DNA of 64,000 nucleotides from NCBI GenBank assembly GCA_029641185.1, contig JAPWGK010000038.1:1-64000 (forward strand), given 5' to 3'. Source of the DNA: Pseudofabraea citricarpa (lineage: Eukaryota; Ascomycota; Leotiomycetes; Helotiales; Dermateaceae). Positions 12,300 through 23,145 of this stretch are shown here, in pieces. Positions within the stretch are counted from its first letter, which is position 1. Each line of letters begins with the position of its first letter. The notes under the pieces are model-generated. The model made no database searches. It saw nothing but the letters and a program-made list of their open reading frames with translations, and was not told the origin of the DNA. A program made the translations under genes and the position numbers.

Positions 12300-13614
12300 T
12301 CTAGATAAAGAGGGAGGAAGGGTTAGTCGATATATTATCAAGCAGGTAGGGAAACCTCGATTGAATTTATACTATAAGATTGCAAATTAAGAAACGGAGA
12401 TTCCTAGGCAACTGTCTATTGTTTTTCGCGTGAGACTCAGCCTCATCATAAATCCGTGGGTTTTGACGCAATTGCACCTCCATGATTATCGGGCTGAACA
12501 GGCATTTCTCGTTCCATCCAATCATATGAAGACCGAAAAGCCGGGGCGATAGGGAGGCGAGAGTTAAATCCGCTGAGCGGAACATCATTTTTCCTATGGC
12601 CGTCAGCGCGCATCTCCTGCTTTTTCCGGCAAACTATCGAGATGTTGACCATCAATCAGGTGGAAGCAAATTAGTAAGTACAGTTCTTAGAATGGAGTTT
12701 CAAATGTAGATTAACCATTTATTTTGTGATAGTAGTGGCACAAAGTAGGTAATAATCTAGAGAGTTACATTCAAGCCCTGCCCTGTAATTTATCTTCCCC
12801 GTAAGCAATAATCGAACCAAGACCTCGCGTAATTTATAGAATGTCGCGAGAAAATGTTGTTTTTACAGAGGATAGAATCGTTTATGCTATAGTTGAATAA
12901 TACGCTTGTTTGTAGATTCTAATTTCCTATTTTCAGAGCATTTAATTGCTCGCTTAATATATTCAAGTACTTAGCAGCGTCGTGCTTTCAAGTTCTGACG
13001 AAACCCACCACTCCGAGTTTTACCTCTACTTTTATAAATGGCTCTTCTATGTTAGTTGATGTCTTCTTAAAAGGTTACTTAATTCAACTTCCACAAGAAT
13101 ATCATAATTCTGGAATGTCATTTGTGATTTATTTTCTACGTGCCAAGGAAACATACGCAGGCTAGCGGTAGACTTTATTTTACGCATGGTTGGTTTTTGG
13201 TCTCTATTAAAGATTTTTAAGGTTATCTGGTGTATTTATAGCTGTTAATAGTAATGGAACATATGTATTAAGGAATTTGACTGTGAGAATGTAAATGACT
13301 TTTTGAAAATTCTTTTCTTCTGCGTATTATACTAGTTCTGCTCGCATTTTAGGAAACATATAGTGTGAACTACTAATGTTACCTGTATTATTTGGCAGTG
13401 TAATAGGAAATATAAATTAAGGAACACTTCTCAGTTAAGCCTGATTCGTTTATCTATTTATCCTTTGTGCTATTCACTTGCACTTTCATCCTTTACAAAA
13501 CTAGGAAAGGCAAAGATTTGTTCTTTTATTATGAAGCCAGTAAGTAGAATATGGAATTTAACTCCTTCTGAAATATTGCAAAGAAAAAGTAAAATCATTG
13601 GAAAGATAAGCTAA
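12300..13614. other. Intergenic region with normal composition, no gene seen
   Basis: The composition switches from TA-dominated RIP DNA to ordinary fungal intergenic sequence. Two overlapping short minus-strand frames near 12,370-12,655 have no family resemblance, mutually exclusive readings and no supporting splice structure. The region probably contains the 3' flank of the minus-strand ankyrin gene. Confidence 0.5.
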
Positions 13615-15928
13615 TCATTCTTCAGGTTCTGAATCCTCGTCGGAATACCAACATTCATCATCTTCCAACTCTTTATTAACGTCCGAATCTTCATCTGGCC
13701 AGCTTCCTGGCATGTCCAGGTTGTTCTTTTGCCATTCATACTTGCTCCAGTCTATGGGCTCATAGACGAAATCACCCGCAGTTTTGACTTTGACATGCCA
13801 CCAGAATTCGCAAAGCCTCGGCGGGAGATGGTTGTCGTCCCATAAGTCAAACGACTCATCGTGGATCGTGCTATCATCCCATTCATAGACACCCCAGCCT
13901 CGCGGATCAATCTTGAAATTTTGAAGACCACAATTTGATTGTGCTTTCTTTCTATTCATCAGCGTTAATTCCCGCTTTTCATACTCCTCCAGATTAATAT
14001 CACTATCCTTGAGTATTTCCAGCCATTTCTGTATGAGTTTTCGCCGGTGTCGCTTGCCATAAGGTTGATTATTTCCCCTAAAGTAAACCCGTGGTACATA
14101 CTGGCGCCGTAAAAACATCACAAGGGGCGTGTCACCCTCAACGCTCGTTGCATAGATATCTGCTCCTGATTTGACAAGGCTCCTCGCCATATCAAACCAT
14201 CGCTCAACACCAACATGGGAATCGCGATATATGTCGTCGCAGTTGCCTAGTACGTGATGCAGAATAGTATTCCCTCTTACATCTCTTTGTAGCGAAACCT
14301 CGGCATCAATCCTTTGGTCGGGTAGGCATTGTAACACGTAATCAAGTTTGTATTGAGACTGCCAGGCTTCAAGCCCGGGTCCTTGAATACAAAATGCCCA
14401 AAGGGGCTGCTTTAAGTGTGTGCGTAGTCCAATCGAGCTGCTATATTGGAACAGCCACTTGAGGGTAGAAGGTGGCCCACAATAGTTTCCAAATATACTG
14501 CCTTCAGATTGGAGGTTAGTATATAGTGAATCATCATTGTCGACGTTTAGAAGCAATCTAAAGATCTTAAGATACTCGTCCTCTGAAACAACATCGCTAG
14601 TTACGGCAGTGAAGTAACAATTCGGAAATGGAGTGATATGTCGAGTTTCATAGAAAAGCGTGCTACTCATGAATATGAACCACTCCAATAAAGTGCTATA
14701 TCTCATGTTATATAATTAAATACGTGTTTGATCAGGATATGGGCTTACAGTTTTCTGGAGAAAACATCAAAATACTGGTTCAAGTACGTTCGAGCACCGT
14801 TCTGAAGCATGAATTCAACAACATCAGACCTGCCTCTAGTAATCGCATGCTAGGAAGCCGTGTCAGGGTAGATAATATGAATAAAGATAGATGTACAAAC
14901 TAGTAGAGCTGGATAGCCAAATTGATCTACATCAAAAATCGAGGCAGAACCAGTGGATAACAGACGTTGAAGCTTTTTTACATCCCCAGATCTTGAGTAT
15001 TTAAAAATTGGTGATTGTGTTGGAATTATATTGTAAGTCGTGCATCCGAAATTGAATGTATTGGCTGCCGTTATAATGCGCATCTGGAATTTCCAAGCAA
15101 AAAGCCATGGCTTCAGGGTAATGATAGAACAATTCTCCCTTGCATCGTCTTTGATACTTGTGGATTTGGAGTCTTCAGATTTAACTCTGATGGCTTGCTC
15201 GTGTACAACGGAGGCAAGCGGCAGGTACCAGGTGGAAGTCTTCCTCTTACGTGTTATCCATCTTTCGGTGACTGCACCCCAGTCGACAGTCTGACTGGTC
15301 GTTTTCACATCATCGAACTTGTCAGCAGAATTGGTACTAGAGATTTGGCACGTTGATAACTGCTGTATAGATAGCTGTGTAATTTGTGATTTTATGTGAG
15401 CCATATCTCGCTTCATTTCGTTGAACGAATCTTGCTGGGAGAGCCTGTACAGTATCCAGTTAATAGACAATAGGCGAGAAGAGGTTTTAAAGCTACTAAC
15501 ATAGTATGGCATTGGACAGCCAACATGAGCGAACTCTTACAAGCTTGAACTCGACTTTGGTAGCTAGCAAGTTTGCTTTTTCTGATATTGACTTTGAACA
15601 ATACGTTAATCTTCCCGCCTCTGAAGTCGCGATTGAGATCTTCCGCCAGCAAATTGAGCTCCTTGGTGCTTTCTTGACATTGCATGCGGCTCCATTCAAA
15701 AGCCATCTGCACTGGCTGCGAGCATACAGGATTCTGGGCAATGCTCATATAAATCTGCTGCAATAAGCGACCCAGATTCTCAACGTCGTTTAAAGTGTAG
15801 TGGATTTCATCAGGCACCTCTTTGACCGAGTCAAAAAGGCTCTTCAGCTTCATGGATGTTTCGACGAGTTGTAAGCAGAGTGACACGACGCCGAAAGCGC
15901 TGGCAGCCACTGCGAGGACCTCAGCCAT
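13615..15928 (-). CDS. Ankyrin-repeat protein with a fungal STAND-like N-terminal domain
   Basis: Four exons on the minus strand (15928-15501, 15444-14901, 14849-14749, 14695-13615) give 717 residues. Introns of 56, 51 and 53 nt all have GT..AG ends, and a TTAAC or CTGAC branch-like motif is visible in the first two. Residues 1-140 (MAEVLAVAASAFGVVSLCLQ start) match the helical N-terminal module common at the front of fungal NLR-like and ankyrin proteins. A basic/polar linker follows, then an ankyrin pair at about 290-350 (SGDVKKLQRLL, then GRSDVVEFMLQNGA). A second ankyrin-like stretch lies at about 495-560 (DVRGNTILHHVLGN, GADIYATSVEGDTPL), and the C-terminus is very acidic. No NACHT or NB-ARC ATPase is present. 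I chose the Met at 15928 because it begins the conserved domain; an in-frame Met lies 14 codons upstream. The role is unknown; a self/non-self recognition or regulatory role is inference. Confidence 0.78.
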
Positions 15929-17020
15929 GGTGGCCTGGAGGGGTTGAGTGATGAGTAGATTAGTGAACAAAGGTTTTCAGAAGAAAAGTGCGAGTTATAT
16001 TACATGCTTGTGCTCAGCCTGGTCGTCTGCCTGCGGTCGGTGGGCATGGTGGCTGTGATCCAGTATTGTTCAACTGAGTAGCATGCTGACTTACACAGCC
16101 TCGCTTACCCTGGCCATGTTCCTTTAACGGCTAGCGCTAGCGACATGTTCTACGGTAGGATAAGAGCCACTAGTAAAAATCCAATAAATAATCCTAATAA
16201 ACATTCTGGCAGGATAAGGTGACATATAAAACATGCAAGGAATCAAAATCAAGAGGTAAAAGACCACACCCCAAAAGTCAATGGCAAAAGCTGTTATCAG
16301 AAGTATTCCGGTTGTCATCCTCGCAGTTCCCTTGCTAGGAGATGGGAAATATAGAGGGACGAGGGGGAAGAGAGAGAATTAAAATGGAAAGAAAAGAAGT
16401 CTAATGTCAAATTCGGAAGATACTTCAACATTGGCGACGTCTTGCTTGTCTTTCTAAATAGGCGGAGCGGTAATCGTATAGTCAGTTAAGGCACGTTCGG
16501 ATCGTAAGGGTTCTATGGTTATATACCCGGCTGTATATTCACCATTGAGCATACAGGCCATATACGGTCATGAATCTTCTCAGGTGGGCTATTATGCTGA
16601 CAGTTATGAATCCTTTAGAAATTTCTCAGAAATGAATTTACTTGCATTCTCTTCTTGGATTTTATAGCGAAAGCTCTCGAGGAACAGCAAACTTGTAGCT
16701 TGAAGAACCAAATGACGACAATCTAGGACGCCCTCCGAGTAGACCAGGAAGGGTTGTTCAGCTAAAAGAAATAGCTTTAAGAATATGGACATCCGGAAGA
16801 GAAGTTCAGAGTGATTGATTTATTACATGATAATACACGTTTTGAGAGATCTTGGTAGATGCTATTATGCAGATAAAACTCTCCATCCCATCCTGTCCCA
16901 TCCCACCCACCAACCCGTAAACGCCAGACCCCGATCTTCTCAGGCCCTTATAAGCAAGGTCCAAATGCCTTAACCTGCCCATACAACCCAAACTAGACAG
17001 CACCTCCTAGCCCATCCTCA
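15929..17020. other. Intergenic region upstream of the ankyrin gene
   Basis: No convincing gene. A 64-codon minus-strand frame at 16,124-16,318 would encode two hydrophobic helices, but it has no homology I recognise and no supporting context. The rest is promoter sequence of the ankyrin gene and the 3' flank of the rhodanese gene. Confidence 0.45.
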
Positions 17021-17662
17021 TCAGCAGAGAAACGGTAACCCAGTCCCATTCGCAACACCACGAAGCCCAGCTCTCCTCCACGCCTTATAGCCACCAATAA
17101 CGTCCGTAGCACCGAGGAGGCCCAACTCCTGCAGGGCCCTAGCGGCGAGGGAGCTAGTATAACCCTCAGAGCAAAAGATGACGATCCTCAGATCATAGCG
17201 ATCAGCCATGGGCAACCTACTATCAGCGCGAGGATCAAACCTCCACTCGAGGACATTCCGCTCGATGATGAGCGCGCCCTCTATTGTGCCTTCATCACGG
17301 CGCTGGCCGACGGGCCGGATGTCGACGAGCACTGCAGGCGGCGCGTTCTCAGACGGCGAGGGTGAAGTGAGGAGTGTGTATGCTTCGAGCGGCGTCAGCC
17401 GTCGCAGGTGAGAGCGTGCGTTGGCTAGCACTTCGTGGATGGATTTCGAACCTGCGGGCGCTTTGTATGGATCTGCTTCTTCGCGTTTGCTCTCGAAAGT
17501 GCCCTCCGCCGTGGTGGTGTTCGGAGTCAGGTCTGTCCAGGGAACTGCGGGTGGAGGTCGGAAGTGAGGGATCGTTTGCGAGGCCCAGACTTTCTTGAGA
17601 CAGTGTTCGTAGTCTTCGACGACGGGTGATGCGGGATGTTGAGGCTGCGGTTTGGTATCCAT
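17021..17662 (-). CDS. Rhodanese-like domain protein
   Basis: A single-exon frame of 213 residues. After a proline-rich start, residues 75-205 form one rhodanese fold. An LTPLEAYTLL helix and AVLVDIRPVGQRRDEGTIEGAL are followed by ERNVLEWRFDP, and the active-site loop CSEGYTSSLAA has a Cys in the catalytic position. The closing segment is ALQELGLLGATDVIGGYKAW. The family transfers sulfur from thiosulfate or persulfide donors, or acts as a regulatory module. This loop (CSEGYTS) is the type found in single-domain rhodaneses, so sulfurtransferase activity is plausible but the substrate is unknown. It has no clear targeting signal. It is divergently oriented to trm112, with a 302 bp shared upstream region. 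Confidence 0.85.
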   Translation of the reverse strand: MDTKPQPQHPASPVVEDYEHCLKKVWASQTIPHFRPPPAVPWTDLTPNTTTAEGTFESKREEADPYKAPAGSKSIHEVLANARSHLRRLTPLEAYTLLTSPSPSENAPPAVLVDIRPVGQRRDEGTIEGALIIERNVLEWRFDPRADSRLPMADRYDLRIVIFCSEGYTSSLAARALQELGLLGATDVIGGYKAWRRAGLRGVANGTGLPFLC

Positions 17663-17964
17663 TCTGGATTATGATCTGCAGGTTCTCTGCGGACCGTCGT
17701 CGTGGCTGCAAGGTCCTATCAGCAACATCGTGGAGGTAAGACGTGACTCAGTCGTCAAAGCTCATCATGACAATCATATCGCGATAAGATAAGATCCCCC
17801 ACATTAGAAGGAGCAGAAAAAAGTCTTCGGATCTAATCTAATCTAAGCGGGGTCAAATCTCAAATCTCATCGCAGCATCTTTCCAACGTCGCGACCGAAG
17901 AAAAAAAAATTACCTCTCGCGACCAGACGCTCTTTGCCCTCGCGCCCAACACCAGACGCACACC
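17663..17964. promoter_or_regulatory. Shared divergent promoter of the rhodanese and trm112 genes
   Basis: The 302 bp between the two start codons contains paired direct motifs (gataagataagat at about 17,781 and atctaatctaatc at about 17,830). Several GATA cores fit a GATA-factor site, but this is inference from motif only. Confidence 0.4.
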
Positions 17965-18408
17965 ATGAAGGTCCTGACGTTGAACTTCCTCACCTGCGCC
18001 GTGAAGGCCTGCAAATCCAGCAGCGATTCGTACCCCCTCCACCCGAAAGACTGCGAGCTCGTGAGCGACGAGCTACCGGCCAACAGTGCGCTGATCACGA
18101 ATATCCTGCCACGGATCGACTGGAAGGCTTTGAGTACGACTGCTTCCGAGGTACATTCATGCTCCCCCACATCTCCGCTCTTCTCTTCCCTCACTGACAG
18201 TAAAAAATAGTTGGGATTCCCTACCCTCCCCTCCGCACCACCCACGCCCGAAGACCTCGAGAAGGACGAGAAAATGATGAAGGAGCTGCATACGCTGTTG
18301 CTGGAGACGCAGATCTCTGAGGGCAAGCTGGTGTGTGGGAACTGTGGGCATGAGTATGCCGTGAAGGAGGGCATTGCGAATTTCTTGTTGCCGAATCATT
18401 TGGTGTGA
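17965..18408 (+). CDS. trm112: Trm112, activating subunit of eRF1 and tRNA/rRNA methyltransferases
   Basis: Two exons (17965-18150 and 18211-18408) joined across a 60-nt intron encode 127 residues, the usual family length. The N-terminus MKVLTLNFLTCAVKAC carries the conserved MK.LT.NFL.C start. The C-terminal zinc-binding region KLVCGNCGHEYAVKEGIANF and the NFLLPNHLV tail are typical. Trm112 is a small zinc-binding partner that stabilises and activates Trm9, Trm11, Mtq2 and Bud23 class methyltransferases acting on tRNA, eRF1 and 18S rRNA. The middle insertion (about residues 35-95) is longer than in bacterial relatives but normal for fungi. Identity is certain from motif and length; partners in this organism are inferred from the family. 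Confidence 0.95.
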
Positions 18409-19194
18409 TTGAATTGATGAGAGTGTGCGAGGGAGCGAGAAAGGAAAGGAGAGAGAGTATTATGGAGAGCTATGATCGATTCGGTTAAACTGACGAGGTA
18501 GCATCGGAGTTAAGGAGGAAATAGAAAGTCGAGGGGAGGGCATTGTCAAAAACCAACTCTGCTAGGAGATGGAGAGGCGGGGGAGAGATGGCGTTGGGAG
18601 TTTGTGCAGCATTATAAGAATGAGGATACCCTTATTTAAATGTGCCAGACACCACTTTCAAATGAAAGAGTCTACAATTTATTCCCTTGAGGCTGAAGAC
18701 ATCAGTCTGGTAATGGTCCTGGAGGGTGAAAATACATACCACTGCTATCCACCCACATACTTGCAAGCAGGCTTCACAAAAAAAAAAAAAAAAAGATATA
18801 CGCTAAAGAATTCACATCACATCAGATGAGCTACCGATAAAAATCCAGAACGGAATAAGTCTCTATTCTCCTATTCCATTCCTATTCCATCCCTTCGTGA
18901 CAGACAGTCGACACGTCCGTCGCTTGCAAGCCTGCCAAAGACCTTTTGGTTCAAATACTCATACAAACAGTCCTACTATGTTCATTCTGCTGCCTCTCCA
19001 AGCAGTGATTAACCTGATAACATAACTTGTAACGCCGCCACAAAAACTCGGTTGAAATGAGTACATCTTTTGATTTGCCCCGCCATCCGGTATGCAACAA
19101 GCGCGTTGAAAAAGAAGAGAAGCCTCCAACCCCGGCACCCAAATGCAACAATAGTGACCATAGATGTGAAGACAGTAAGGAAAGTTGGCGTGAA
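18409..19194. other. Convergent intergenic region between trm112 and set1
   Basis: It holds the 3' untranslated regions of two convergent genes. A 17-base A run lies at 18778-18794 (plus strand). No additional gene is supported. Confidence 0.5.
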
Positions 19195-22100
19195 TTAATT
19201 GAGAAATCCTTTACACGCCGCCGTTCCGCAAAGACATGGGATACGGTCAGTGGCACCAATTTCACGCTCAAATTTATAATCGTATGTGAGCTCCTCATCT
19301 ATATCAATGTTAGCAAAAGCTGCCGTTTGTGGACGAGAAGCAAGACTTACTTTGTGCGATATCCCTCAAGGCGTAGATGACAATTCTCTTGCTCTTCTCG
19401 ACTGTGATGATCTTTGCTGTACAGTTGGGCATACAACTGTGATTGATGAATCTTGCGATTCCACCTTTCTTGGTAGCATCTACAACAGTATTGTCATCAA
19501 TGCGGAAGAGGTAACTGCTACCTATCCCTGACTTGAGATAATGACCCTCTCGAAGATCCGCGACTTGCTGTCTGACCTTTTCACCAACATATTCGATGAT
19601 CATGTCATTCATTGGGATGTTCTCCATGGCATACAAGCCCCAGTTGTGAATCGCAGATCTAGCAAACTTGACAAGTTTCTTGCGTTTCTTCAGCTGGTTG
19701 AACTTCAAGAGATCTGCGTCAGCACCAAGAGCCTTCTTCTGATCGTTGAGATCAGCCACGAATCGGCGACTGTTGACACGATTGGCTCGAGAGTTCCCTT
19801 TGGCGGCGAGTTTCTCAGCAGCAGCCTTAGCAGCTTCAGCAGCTTCAACCATGAGGTCCTTGCCTTCCTTCTTGGCGTTGGCGACGCGTTCTTCCCGAGC
19901 TTTCTGAACCTTGATACGATGTGGTAAGTATTTAGACTTTTCAGAATTCAGAATCTTGTAAGTGCCTTCAGTTCGGGCACAGCCAGACGCGTTTGGTACA
20001 TAATATCCTTCCACAGTCGTGTCAGAAGTGACGAGACCTCGATATCCATTCCGATTGAGTGCCTTCATATCCTCTTGCTTCCAAGCGAACGTTGGCACAC
20101 TTTCGTTGATGGCAGAATGCTTTGACTCTTGTGCAGTGCATCTAGCCCATGCTGCTAAGTCCTCATCGTCCAGTAGCAGACTCTTGAAACCAGCGATATC
20201 AGCAACGTTCTCCGGGTGATCTGCGATTACTGGTTGAGGCATGGGACGTGATCGACCCCATTCGACAGAAGTCTCGACAGGCACAGTTTCTACGATAAAT
20301 TCGGAATCATCCACCTCACCATCGCTGGCGTCTTGGACATCGTTCATGATATTGTCGACAATCTTTTGTTGTTGTCTTTTGAGTGCTTCGCGTTCCTCGA
20401 AGATTTGTTTCTTGGACTTCTTTCTCTTTGCTGACTTTGCGGCTTTCTTCTTTGCGATTCTTGTAGCATCAGAATCCCCGGCCTCGCTATCGGCAAGTGC
20501 AGATACATCGCGCATCGGTGTATCTTCAGGAGTAGAAACATCAGCCAAGGGAAACTCGCGCTCGATCTTATCGGCAGCAACACCAAAAAGCTCTTCGTCG
20601 GATTTCTTCTGGCGCTTGAGAGCAGCTTCAACCTGCAGGTCGAGCTTTCTCTTTTTGCTTGGGATGACACGCTCATTAGAATTAAAGTTAGCCTCGCTCA
20701 TAGAATCTTCATCACGTGTATCTGTCGATTCTTCGCGTACTTTCCGTCTCCTAGTGACAATATCGCTTTCGGTGTCCGAGGCTTCGTCATCTGAAGTAAT
20801 ACGACTTCGAGAACGCGAATCTGGTTCCTCTGTGTCTTGAATTCTCGAACGATTTTCAGTTTCACTGTCGGAATCCTCATCGTCACTGTGTATCAAACGA
20901 TGATGTAGCGAGCGTACCCAGCTCTTCTTTGGTGGACGAGCTCGAGCAAAGGGGTCTGTAAAGCCGACATTCTGTTTCTTGCCCTTCTTGATCTTTCGGA
21001 TTCGAGGAAGTGCTTTCACATTGAGACGACCAGTTCCACGATTATCCATGCTGTCAGCACGGGAATCTGGTGTACCAATGAAAGGACTTTCATCTCCTGG
21101 TTCGTCCCGAATCAGCGTTAACTTGATGTCTGAAGGATCAGATATGTTAAGTTTCCGACGTTTGGCGACATGATTTGCTGGATCTAAAAATTCGTGGAGC
21201 ATCGGAGCAGCTATCTTGGTTTTGATGTTGCGAAAGAGCTGATCTTTTAGCTCTCGTCGGATGACTTCTATCGCTTCTTTTGCTGGATCGAAATTCCTTG
21301 CCCGTTCTTTCTTCTCTTCCTCGAAATCCGCTTCCTCTTCCTTGCGTCGAGCTACTTCATCCGCCTTATCTCTTTGCTCAAAGGCCTTTCTATCAGGACT
21401 TCTGCTACGCCGACGCTCGTCATTTCCACCATGTGACAGAGATGACTTTCTATGGAACCCCTGCGTGCCGTATAGGTACTTCTTCATGATCATTTCGTAT
21501 GTGAAGAATGGGGTTAGGTTAACTGCTCTGTAGCATCTTTCTAGCTCCATACGTCCTTGTGCCCCAACAGGAAAAGTTATGTAGTACCCAGAATAATCCG
21601 CGCGAACGTCATCATAGAAGAATTGTCGGATCCTTTTCTTCATGTGCACAATGGTTGTAGGTAGCACAGGGACACTGTCCTTGCTAACGAAAAGATACGG
21701 CTGGCTTGGAAGTTGCGCAGAAATAGGTTGGTCTTCAATAAGAGTCAACACCCTTGGCTTCGTTGGAATAAGGGGGGATGCTGGGCCAATTGGCGCAATC
21801 AAAGGTCGCATCGATGGTCGCATAGCTGCTGGACCTTTTGGGGCTGTCGGCGGATTCCATGGTATAGTGTCTTTTGGCTTGGGAGCGGTAGGAGGTTTCG
21901 GGGCTTGCGTGATAGGAGCGACTTTCTGTGTCTGGATTACTGCCTCCAATCTGCGGCGGCTTTTTACCCCATCAGGATCGAATTCAACCTTTATGTTTGT
22001 GGTTCCAACCCGATGGCCATTGCCAACTTTGACCGCCCTTCTTGCAGCTTCAATTGCAGAGACAAATCTAGCCCCTTTGATTATTTTACTATCTTTGTAC

Positions 22101-23145
22101 CGAAAGGTTCCAAAACCAAGACAGCTTCCAGTATCAGGATGGAGTTTATTACTACTCTCAGCAATGTCACCAAATCCAGAGAAATACGAAGAGAGATTTG
22201 CAAAATTGAACAATGGGTCATATCCAGTCACCAAAACCTGGGTTGGCGGGCCTGAGCCTATGGATGTCTTCGGGTCGTATGTATATGGTTTAAGCAGATA
22301 AGGTGAATGGCGGAGACGAGATTTTGGCTTGTGAAAATCCACATTGATATATGCCAATCGTCCACCTTTTGACAATCTTGGGTCCGCTGGGGGAGCGTCA
22401 TCTTCCTGCAAAGCAATTAGCCAAACATTCTCACAAGCAAGATGACGCTCCCCCAGTTTATGTTTATACGTACCAAACCAAACTCCTTGTATACCGCTTT
22501 CGCCTTCTTCTTCTCATTCGATGTCAAGGTGCGATTGAGTAGAGGATCGTATGTACATATTAATCCTTTCACAGACTTTGCAGGATCTCGAATAGGGATT
22601 CGCGGGTCTTTTTGTATCAATGTTGCAGTGGTAGGCTGTGACGCAATTGTGACGGTCTTGTCGGAATCTATCTCACTAGAGACTGCGGTCTGAACACCTT
22701 GCTTTGGATGGCGTGGACTTGCAATTCGCGTAGGGGAAGAATCGGCATTCGTCAGAGGCGTCAGGTTATTCATATTTCCAGATCCACCAGTCGATGTGCT
22801 TTGCTGTAGGGGAGCACTGAACACAGAGGAGACGGCGCTTGTGTGTGAACTCGCTGAGCCAACGCCATTGAGTAGATCGCCCTGCACGGATTCGATGTCT
22901 TCTGCTGTCGGCAGCGGAGGAGGTTCCTGGCCATTGATATGGCTGTCCCCTGACTGGAGGGAGGGGTTTGTGGGATCAGCGCAAGACTCTGGAGGATTGA
23001 GACCTTTGACGTCAGCAACTGGAAGGATAGATGGAGAATCCAGGTGCTGTGATTTGGACTTCTCCCTTTCTTTCGCCTTGTCCTTGGCGGCTCGAGGGGC
23101 AGTTGGGAAAAACTGCGCAAAGCTCGCCCCAGACGCGCGAGACAT
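19195..23145 (-). CDS. set1: Set1, histone H3K4 methyltransferase of the COMPASS complex
   Basis: Three exons (23145-22474, 22405-19351, 19298-19195) encode 1276 residues. The first 224 residues are low-complexity and Ser/Pro-rich. An RRM-like module follows at about 279-367 ([19 protein letters not shown]). A long charged, Arg/Lys/Glu-rich middle contains nuclear-localisation-like clusters, and the n-SET, SET and post-SET regions occupy the last 150 residues. SET motifs seen are [39 protein letters not shown] and the post-SET cysteines CLCG..ACKG, ending FLN as in Set1 orthologues. Set1 mono-, di- and trimethylates H3 lysine 4 within COMPASS in the nucleus and affects transcription and silencing. 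The last intron splits the SET domain. The first intron carries an 18-bp inverted repeat around its acceptor. Confidence 0.95.
22387..22456 (-). repeat. 18-bp perfect inverted repeat across the 3' splice site of set1 intron 1
   Basis: ctgggggagcgtcatctt at 22387-22404 is the exact reverse complement of 22439-22456. In the minus-strand transcript the 5' arm lies in intron 1 and the 3' arm covers exon 2 from its second base. The 34-nt loop holds the GCTAAT branch-like motif and the TTTGCAG acceptor. A hairpin with about 13 G-C pairs of 18 would present or hide the splice site. Confidence 0.85.

Noticed and set aside
1..12300. Possible CRISPR-like or rRNA content in the AT-rich block
   Set aside because: There are no regularly spaced direct repeats and no rRNA-like conserved segments. 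The block is explained by RIP of transposons.
12367..12655. Two overlapping short minus-strand reading frames
   Set aside because: They overlap in different frames, have no family resemblance and no splice support.
16124..16318. 64-residue minus-strand frame with two hydrophobic stretches
   Set aside because: It is short and has no recognisable family or context. It could be a real small membrane protein but cannot be supported from sequence alone.
20241..22301. Long plus-strand frames opposite set1
   Set aside because: They are antisense shadows of the Set1 coding sequence, which is certain from its domains.
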